Below, piece by piece: positions 35,576-42,799 of a stretch of DNA of 42,799 bases (the first letter of the stretch is position 1; each line of letters begins with the position of its first letter). The position numbers and the translations under genes were made by a program. Under the pieces are notes generated by a model, which was given only the letters and a program-made list of their open reading frames with translations, did not search any database and was not told where the DNA came from. Origin of the DNA: Klebsormidium nitens (Eukaryota; Streptophyta; Klebsormidiophyceae; Klebsormidiales; Klebsormidiaceae); the NCBI GenBank assembly GCA_000708835.1, contig DF237644.1:1-42799 (forward strand), written 5' to 3'.

Positions 35576-38500
35576 TATGCCGCTTTTCCCAACGCCTTGA
35601 GACCGGAATGGAAAGACAAGAAGGCCCAGCAGAGCAATCGACTGCGCAGGATGGCTCATAACAGAAGACGACCAGAGAAGGAGATTGCGGATGAGACGAA
35701 TGAATGCATCAGAGAGAAGATGCAAAGGTTACGCGATCGCTTCATCTTCGACTGCCCGGGCTTCGTTTAAGCTAGTCAGACGAACGTGTACAGGACTTTC
35801 AGTTCTATAAGCGACCTGTACACGTTCGCGGATCACTACATTTACAGGGACCCGCTCCTTCTCTTTGCGTCTCCTGAACCAGAACGGGGATGCTACAGAT
35901 ACTTTGCTGCCACATTTCTCCCTTTCCGACTCAGGTAAGCCTTCGACATCCGTAGAACTGCACCTTCTCCAGTTTGAAACCTAAGCCCTGCAATCATAGC
36001 GATGCTCTCAAAAAACGCACACAACCACGCATGATTAGCCTGCCTTTTGGATATATGAAAACAGGAGTCTGGCTTCTCGAGACTGTCCGGATCAACGGTT
36101 TTGGTGATGTGCAGTTACGGGGCGCTTCCGGACTGCCAAAGAATGATGTTTGAGATTTTCAAAACGGTAGGTCAACAGTCTCGCTGCTCCACACTCTGGC
36201 AAGTCTTCAAAATGAATTAAGCTACAGAGATTCCGTACAGTCAACTGCTTAAGGGAGTCCACCTAATATCAGTGCCACATAATGAAAACAAAGCCCCTGA
36301 TTCGCCATATGCAGGGACGTTGGCACATCTCTTTCTGGATCTAGAGTTTTACACGCAGTTCAACCAGGGGAGAGACCCCAATCGCATGCTAGACACGGTC
36401 CTGGCAGTCATCGAAGAGATTTGCGAACAAAAGTTCGGTATGGGCATTGACTTTGACAAAGTACTGGAGATGGACGCCTCTTATTCAGGTAAGTACCATC
36501 AAGCAAACCATGCGGCCGCCTTCTTTCTGGCTGTATTCTCACGTTCTTCAAACCGCGCTTTCGATTTGAATCTACCAGATGTAAATAACAGTTAGCAAAC
36601 TGTAACGCCATGAATACAATTGCATCCCCTGATTCCGAACCGTACGTTTGCAGCTAAAGTCTCCCGCCATGTGATCGTACCGATCTTCCACCGGTGCTTC
36701 AAAAACGTCCACGAACAGATGCGGTACTTCATGGAGGAGGTAAGTGAAAGACGATGATGAAAAACCATTCACCGATACATCTTTGTGTGGAGCTTGGTGC
36801 ACAATGCCTCCAGAAGCACGTCTGTGAACGCATATCAAAAGCTTTAAGAGTTCGAGTTGGTCCTGGATGCCGAACTTATACTCTCTTGCTCTCTTACCTT
36901 CAGGTCTGCAACCTGATCCGCAACCGCGCCTCTGACGGGGACAGACTTTGCAAAGAGCTGCTGGTCAACCAAGCTCCTGGCCTCCCCCAAACTCTATTCA
37001 TCGACTTAGGCGTTTACACGAAGAGCAGACACCTACGATGCCTCCTGTCGAGAAAACTAGAAGGACCATCTGTTCCCTTTGTGCCGACCTGCAGGTACTT
37101 CAAGGACGAGGTGAGGCTCTCGCTGATTTTATCCACCCAGCCAATCCCATGCGAGGCAAGGATTGCCTACAGACACAAAAAGGTCGTATGCACGAATCAG
37201 CCCGGCTGAGTCACATTCCTGTTCTCCTTGTCTAAAAGTGTTGCCTTTTGCAGGACCTCACGCTACAGCTGATTCACTCCTTGGGTTCCAACGTGTCCAT
37301 CACCAGCTCACCTCTGCCGGACGTCAGGCGCATGCAAGTGAGGTTCAACTCCTAAAATCACAGACGTCCCCAATGCTTCTTGATAAGAAACATTCGTGCA
37401 CAAAGTTGCGTACTGTTGACCGTCACGGTTATATAAGGAGAATACAGATTCAAGCCAGCATCCCACAATATTCGACACGCAGGTTCGACAACCAACCGGA
37501 AGCCCCTAGTTCCAGTCGATCCGCAGCCCCACATTCAACACGCCATCAGAACCCCTGACCGCTACACCGTCAAAGCAGTCACAGCAGTTCCAGTGCAATA
37601 TTCCGTCTTTGTCAACATACATTGAAGAGCTTGTGCAGAAAAACACCGGGTTTCATGTAAGCGAACACGTTCCTGCCCAACTCCATCGTCTCTTGAGCAG
37701 CGCAACAGATTTCTAAGCTGCGTTCTGGCCTTCATTACGGTGTCCCGGTTTAAAAGCTTATGATTCTTTTCAGCTCTATCCATTCATTTTGATTACGTTA
37801 CAGTACGGGCAATTTCCAAACTTTTTCCTTTCGCTGCAGTCGCCAGCGTACAGTCGTCGGTACTGTTCGCTGGTGAAAACGGGAACTACATCTCTTTTCG
37901 GTTCAGAGGAACCAACTTCTGCTTTAACGTCATGAGGGAGCACAGCCAGAACCGGGGTGAGTGCGGATCACACCAAAAGCTTCAGAACTTTCTTTGAAGC
38001 AATCGTTCAACGGCGTCGAAAACTTGGCTGTATTCTGAAGCCTTCCCATTGTTGGAAACATAATCCGCTCAAGCAGTCCTGATCCAAGCCCCGATCAAAG
38101 ACACTAGTCCGTGTAAGCAGCTAACATTCTCGCTCTTCCGCTTGTTCAGTGTACGTGGTGGTGGACCTCAATCGAGGCACTTACTATCAAAAGTGCCACG
38201 ACCAAGCCTGTCAAGGTAAACCACTGACTCCAAAGCACAACAACTTGCAACCACTGGTAACGTCGTGTTGCATCTCGCGTCCACAACAGGCAACACATGA
38301 ACCAAGTTTCTGCTCGGAGTCGGAAGCCATCGCCACCCATAATTACAGCTGATAGTCTGAGGCAGTTCTTTTCTTTACAGGCTACCGATCGCCTGCCAAC
38401 AGCTTACCGGAGCATCTCGTCAGCGAAGCAGTGCATGTCGTGCGCTCCCTCTTGGAGGTACCTTCTGCAGCACGCACGGGCTACGTTCCAGAGCCTCATG

Positions 38501-40708
38501 CACAGGTCAGAATGCTCAAGAGTGACTGATGTTCAGAGTGATGTTGTTTTCGTTTAAATATTTCTCTTTTTTTCTTTTTTCGGCATTTCGTGCATTGATC
38601 GAAGGGTTGCGTGGCGGTCATCGCAACCGTCGATTGACCCTAAGGAGGACCCGCCAATTGTTCGAAGTAGAGGTAATCCTGCCAATGTCATGCCGGCTGA
38701 TCAACGGCAAACATGTCAAATCGCCCCGCGATCAACGGCAGGGACCGACTTCAGCGGCCCACAAATCCTCGACCGGGCAGAAGCCTTGGTTTATAAACAG
38801 TCGTAACTCCTCGAGATACCAGACGGTCGCTAGGCGAGCCACTGGGCATAATGGGGCCCAAAGTGACGCCGGCAAAAATGCCAGCTCTCAATTTGGTCGT
38901 CTCGCTCGCTCAAAGGGTGTCTTGAAAGAGATGCCGCCATGGCGCACCGTTTTGCAAGTACGAGCCTGACTATCGACGGTTGAACGGCGACCACGTAGCT
39001 GCCTAGCGGCCCACGAAGAATTCGAAAAGTGATATCCGGGTTCATAAGGCGGAATGTCGTCAGATCTCCTCGAACGGGTCCTACAGTGCAAAGTCTGGGC
39101 CGCGCCTCCGACTTGTGTGCTGGCAAAGCATTTGCCAGTCATACATGTACTGAAGGTGTAAGGCTCAACGAGGTTAGGGGAAATTGCTGTAACCCGTTTT
39201 GTTTTTCCTTCCTTTTCCACAGAAACTTATTCATTGAATCTAATAAATCAAGAGCAAAACGGTACGCCGAGGCTAGCCAATGCGCACTATTGAGCGATTG
39301 AAAGCGGACGTGCTATGGCATTCTTGCCACCACTGCCGCCAACTATCTCGCTCAGCAGATCACCCGGCGGCCGTCTGGAAATCTGTGAAATTATTTCCCT
39401 TATTAAGCTTCCTTTCCAGTGATGAGCAGATTGTGGGTCAGAGAACTTGTCTCTGCCGCCGATGTCAGAGCCATCTGCAGTCTTCGTCGTACGATCAAGC
39501 GACCGCCGACCCGGAAGAAGTTGTGACAGCTGAGCATCATTCAAATTTATTGTGCGCAGGAAGCTTCGCCGCCGGACATCGAAGGTGCTTCACCCGAGCT
39601 CGAAGCGAGCGTGACACTCGCCGGCCTCGCACAGGTAAGTTAATCCATACAATGGACGGATCTGGTCAAACTGTACCGGATTGGAAGGCCTTCCGCCGTT
39701 CGATGACAGGCACGCAACTTCCCTATTGACCCACAAACTTCTGGGTCATCGTAATCCCGGAATGTATACGCATTTTGAGCCGGTTACAGTGAACGGGTAC
39801 TACACTGCAGAGCCTGCGCCGAGTTTGTGCGTGAGCTGACGAAGTATTCGTCAGTGACGCACTTGCAGGCGAAGGCGCAGCATCTCTGAAGCCCCTGTGT
39901 AGCCCGTTTTGCATCCGTTGCTTTCAACGTGACTGTTGCATCCAACGGTGCCAAACGAGTTGCATTACTGACGACACTTATTATTCCGCACCTATCAAGA
40001 CATGGGTACGACCTGTATACGGACCAGGAGATCGAGGCTTGCGCCGCTCTAGCTTCGCTGATCAAGGTCGGTCATCCAACCTTTCATACGAAGTTCGTAG
40101 CTCTTTCCGCCTCTCTTCGTACCCTCAGTCAATGAAGCAACTCCATTTGCATAGCAAAACAAATTTGATTCTCTAACCTACGTAATGTTATGTATCATTG
40201 AGCATATGCCAGGTTTATTTTCTTGCAGAGACCTGCGCACGCCGACAATCAGCACCGCAGCAGTTTCGACGATTCAGCCCCCGCGAGCGCCCTTCCTGGA
40301 AGCGACCACTCGCCAGACAGCCCACAGACTCCACGGACAGGGCTCCAACCTTCTCCAGAGGTGCCGTCTTGTCACGAAGACTCAGACCCTGCGGCCACTG
40401 AGCTGCTTCCGGCGTGGGCGGATACAACGCCTCTGCCTTCATCTGATGACGAAGATGACGTCAGCAAACCGAGCGGGAACGGAGGAGTCGGGACCACGGA
40501 GATCCTGGAGGACGGTCAAGCGGACCCTGATCCAGAGTGCGGCAGCCAGATGGGGAGTTATGCAGAGACAAGGATGCAGACTGTGGGCGGTGCGCATGGC
40601 CGAACCCCACAGCTACTAGATCGAGAAAGTCAATCCGACGAGCAGATCGTTAGAGCAATCGAAGCAGAATCGGGCGTGATCGAAGCACGCGATCTTCTAG
40701 GGATTTAG
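35576..40708 (+). CDS. PRIMPOL: DNA primase-polymerase PrimPol
   Basis: PrimPol is an archaeo-eukaryotic primase that reprimes stalled forks and bypasses lesions in nucleus and organelles. Exons traced: 35576-35934, 36115-36170, 36315-36488, 36654-36739, 36904-37110, 37254-37337, 37510-37656, 37854-37956, 38150-38215, 38381-38505, 39560-39634 and 40229-40708, with agreeing phases. Catalytic residues are present: the DxE motif in LFLDLEF (Asp 36338, Glu 36344), SRH in KVSRHVIVP (exon 4) and the metal-binding Asp of LFIDLGVYTKSR (37003). The UL52-type zinc motif is intact and correctly spaced: Cys and His in NFCFNVMREH, two Cys in YQKCHDQACQ. The last two exons add an acidic, disordered tail of about 185 residues (SSDDEDD), where relatives carry RPA-binding motifs; without them exon 10 would end at TGA 38529. 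The N-terminus is uncertain: exon 1 contains an in-frame TAA at 35768-35770, and the first coding exon upstream was not found. Confidence 0.9.
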
Positions 40709-40782
40709 GAATAATCACTTGGACCACTTGCAGTTCCCCGCATCCTTACGCTGCTTGAACTTTGCTTGCAAGTTTACTTCAC

Positions 40783-42799
40783 TCACGCTTCGAACATCGC
40801 TTCGTCCACATTCCTCCCGTTCATGCTAGACCACCAAATCTTGACCCAGTGGTGCTCGTGCTCTCCCCTCTCCGTGGATGTCCAGCGAGTGGCCCCTAGG
40901 CGCCGAACGGTGGCAGTGAACTTGGAGAGGTCGTGATACTTGCGGAAATTCCACGCCGAATTTTGCAGGCCGGCGATCGCGGTGCACTTGTCGTCAAAAT
41001 GGCGGAGCAGACGATCGGACTCCTTCAGGGTATCCTCGTTGTGGATGCCCTTTTCGAGCCAAAAGGTCGCCTTGAACCCAGTCCACCAAAGCCACCGCCC
41101 ATTCCACGAGGAGGTCTACCCCGTTTGAACGGAACAGACCTGACACCAGGATCGGGAGCACCTGAAGATGCAACATAGGGAGGGTATGAGTTGGAGGACA
41201 GATTAACTATGATTTGAAAGGTGGTGAAGGTCGCTTACAGCCTATTAATAATGGCCGTCCGATCACACGACAATTGTCTATTCCAAGCTTCACACCACTC
41301 AGCCCAATGGTCTGAATCGATTACCTGCATGACGGCCTTCCACTCATAGTTGGGCACGGAGTAGCGCTCTGTGAAAAACTCCTTGCTCGCTGGCAGCCGC
41401 AAACCGGGGTTGTAGTAGAGGTAGATTTGGTGGAGGCGTATGTTCATTAGTGAGAGGAAGGTTGCCTTGCCATCTGGGTGAATCTCGGCGACCGCGTCCA
41501 GAATGTTGAGGAAGTGGGACCCCAACACCCCGCCGTACACTGTGTGCAGATCGTCGGGGACCATCTTGGGGTAAGGGGCGTTCCAGGGCCGGGTGCCGTA
41601 CTTCCAGCCGAAGAACCATGGCTGCAAAAGGCCGACCGCAAGAGTTGATTGCGGGAAACGGTTCGTCGATGCTGCCGACTCATGATCAGTACTTCAGTAC
41701 GCCATGTGGAACTTTTTCCGCTAGCTTTTGCGAAACCTCAACACGAAGGCGCACACCTTCTGATACCGAGACTCTGAAGCACTTTGACAGGATCTTGGGC
41801 GCTGGCAAAGAATTTTGAAAGTCTGTGCGCGCCTCTCCGATCAAGGGTTCTATAACGTAACTCTTCGATTGGATTCTGGGCGTCAGTCTCTCAGCAAATG
41901 GCGTGTTCCCTCTCACCATCTGGGGGTGCACCCCGTGCTTCTTCATCTCCTCCGTAACCCGGACCATGGGCACCCGTGGGTCTTCTTTGAGGTCGAGGAT
42001 GGTGTTAACAGCCACACGCATCTTCTTTTCCTCTCGCGGAGGGTAATCGCCATCGACGGCCTCGTAGAGTCGGTTCAACTCCTTTGGCGGGACGAGGCAG
42101 GAGTCGCAGTGGTTACTTTTGACGTTTGAGATGGTGGAGGCCTCTCCGAGGTCTTTGCTGATGCAGAACAGCTGCGGAACGCCCTTCCGGTGGACGCCAT
42201 GCGGGTCCACGAAGTCGATCCCTGACCACGACGCCTTCCGCGCGCTCGCCGTGATGATCGGCAACGAACTGGTGATGAAGTGGTGCTTCACGTCGCGGTG
42301 CGCGTCCGACTTGGGCTTGTAGCCAGGCTGCGGCCAGTCGGGATCGGGCTTGGGCTGTGGGAGCAAGGCGACGAGCTCCAAACCACCTCTCTCGTTGTAG
42401 AAGCCCCAGCTGAAGTTGGCAAGGGACACGTACATAGGGAACACGGACACGCGGCGGAGGCCGTCCATGGTAGTTTTGTCCAGGTATATGATGATGGGTA
42501 GCACCACATGCTCGCCTTGGAATTTGGGATCTTGGTCAATCTGCAGGCAGTCACGCGTCAGAAAGTTGAAGAAGAAAGGCTCACTTTCAAGGCCCACTTG
42601 CAAGCTCGAGCAAGCAGGTATTGGTTGCCGCCAACATTGATCACATGATGCTGACCAAACCGGAGGAAGCAAGCACGATTGCTGCAAGGTCCCTGGGTTT
42701 GTTGGGGCCCACCTTCTCCTGCATCTTGTTCCACCATGTGCCCGTAGACGGGTGGTCATATTCCCGGATCCCCGTGTCCACCTCCTTCATTGTACCGTC
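40783..42799 (-). mobile_element. Plavaka-like DNA transposase, degenerate, partial
   Basis: Minus-strand transposase entering from the right edge. The main exon (to 41701) contains VVLPIIIYLDKTTMDGLRRV, a long basic and Pro-rich region, and the Cys pair NHCDSCLVPPKEL, as in Plavaka-type elements (CACTA-related superfamily). A 79-base intron (41622-41700) leads to 41621-41239, with PWFFGWKYGTRPW and HTVYGGVLGSHFLNIL. A third part ending at about 40783 contains LQNSAWNFRKYHDLSKF and ATRWTSTERGEHEHHW. Near the 5' side (42,600-42,799) coding character moves through three frames (TGTWWNKMQEKVGP, then two others), and another frame change is needed near 41,060. The element is therefore probably dead. 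Its terminal repeats were not found, and the 5' end is outside the window. Confidence 0.7.

Noticed and set aside
1-42799. CRISPR arrays, rRNA, tRNA and bacterial operon features
   Set aside because: No spaced direct repeats, cloverleaf-like sequences or rRNA core sequences were seen, and the genes are intron-split.

Overview
The window reads as nuclear DNA of a green-lineage eukaryote. Genes are split by GT-AG introns of about 80 to 1,000 bases, base composition is near balanced, and several spliced genes match families that are plant-like or widely eukaryotic: a plastid-envelope PEC/DMI1-type ion channel, the vacuolar fusion protein CCZ1 in its plant form, and the DNA primase-polymerase PrimPol. 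A streptophyte alga of the Klebsormidium kind would fit (compact introns, Plavaka-type transposase, low-complexity zinc-finger proteins), but that is an inference and the species was not established. I saw no operons, CRISPR arrays, rRNA or tRNA genes.

Layout from left to right. At 1-237 there is a partial plus-strand open exon with no assignment. At 2.3-5.2 kb on the minus strand there are exons of a PEC/DMI1-like channel, with a possible membrane exon near 6.0 kb. From 6.8 to 7.7 kb there are broken coding-like patches. At 10.0-14.1 kb lies a short-chain dehydrogenase/reductase (SDR) gene with a secretory leader, a Cys-rich N-terminal part and a Gly-rich tail, broken by several frameshifts (copy A). 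At 15.3-22.1 kb lies CCZ1, which I could trace through twelve exons in phase to a 546-residue protein. Directly behind it, tail to tail, is a minus-strand coding fragment with an internal stop. At 23.4-25.5 kb is a second, 5'-truncated SDR copy (copy B) in the same orientation as copy A. From 25.5 to 28.2 kb I see only hairpins.

The right part holds a minus-strand zinc-finger/low-complexity gene (28.5-32.5 kb), a minus-strand P-loop gene of DUF3987 type with one frameshift (33.2-34.9 kb), a CpG-rich stretch, PrimPol on the plus strand (35.6-40.7 kb, with all catalytic and zinc-binding residues present), and a decayed Plavaka-like transposase on the minus strand running off the right edge.

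Housekeeping genes (CCZ1, PrimPol, the visible part of the channel) are open across most junctions, with one in-frame stop in the PrimPol N-terminal region and one unresolved channel junction. The SDR copies, the DUF3987 gene, the zinc-finger gene and the transposase carry frame breaks. That pattern argues for real decay of accessory genes rather than uniformly poor sequence. Exon boundaries given here were worked out by eye from splice consensus, phase and family similarity; none is supported by transcript data.
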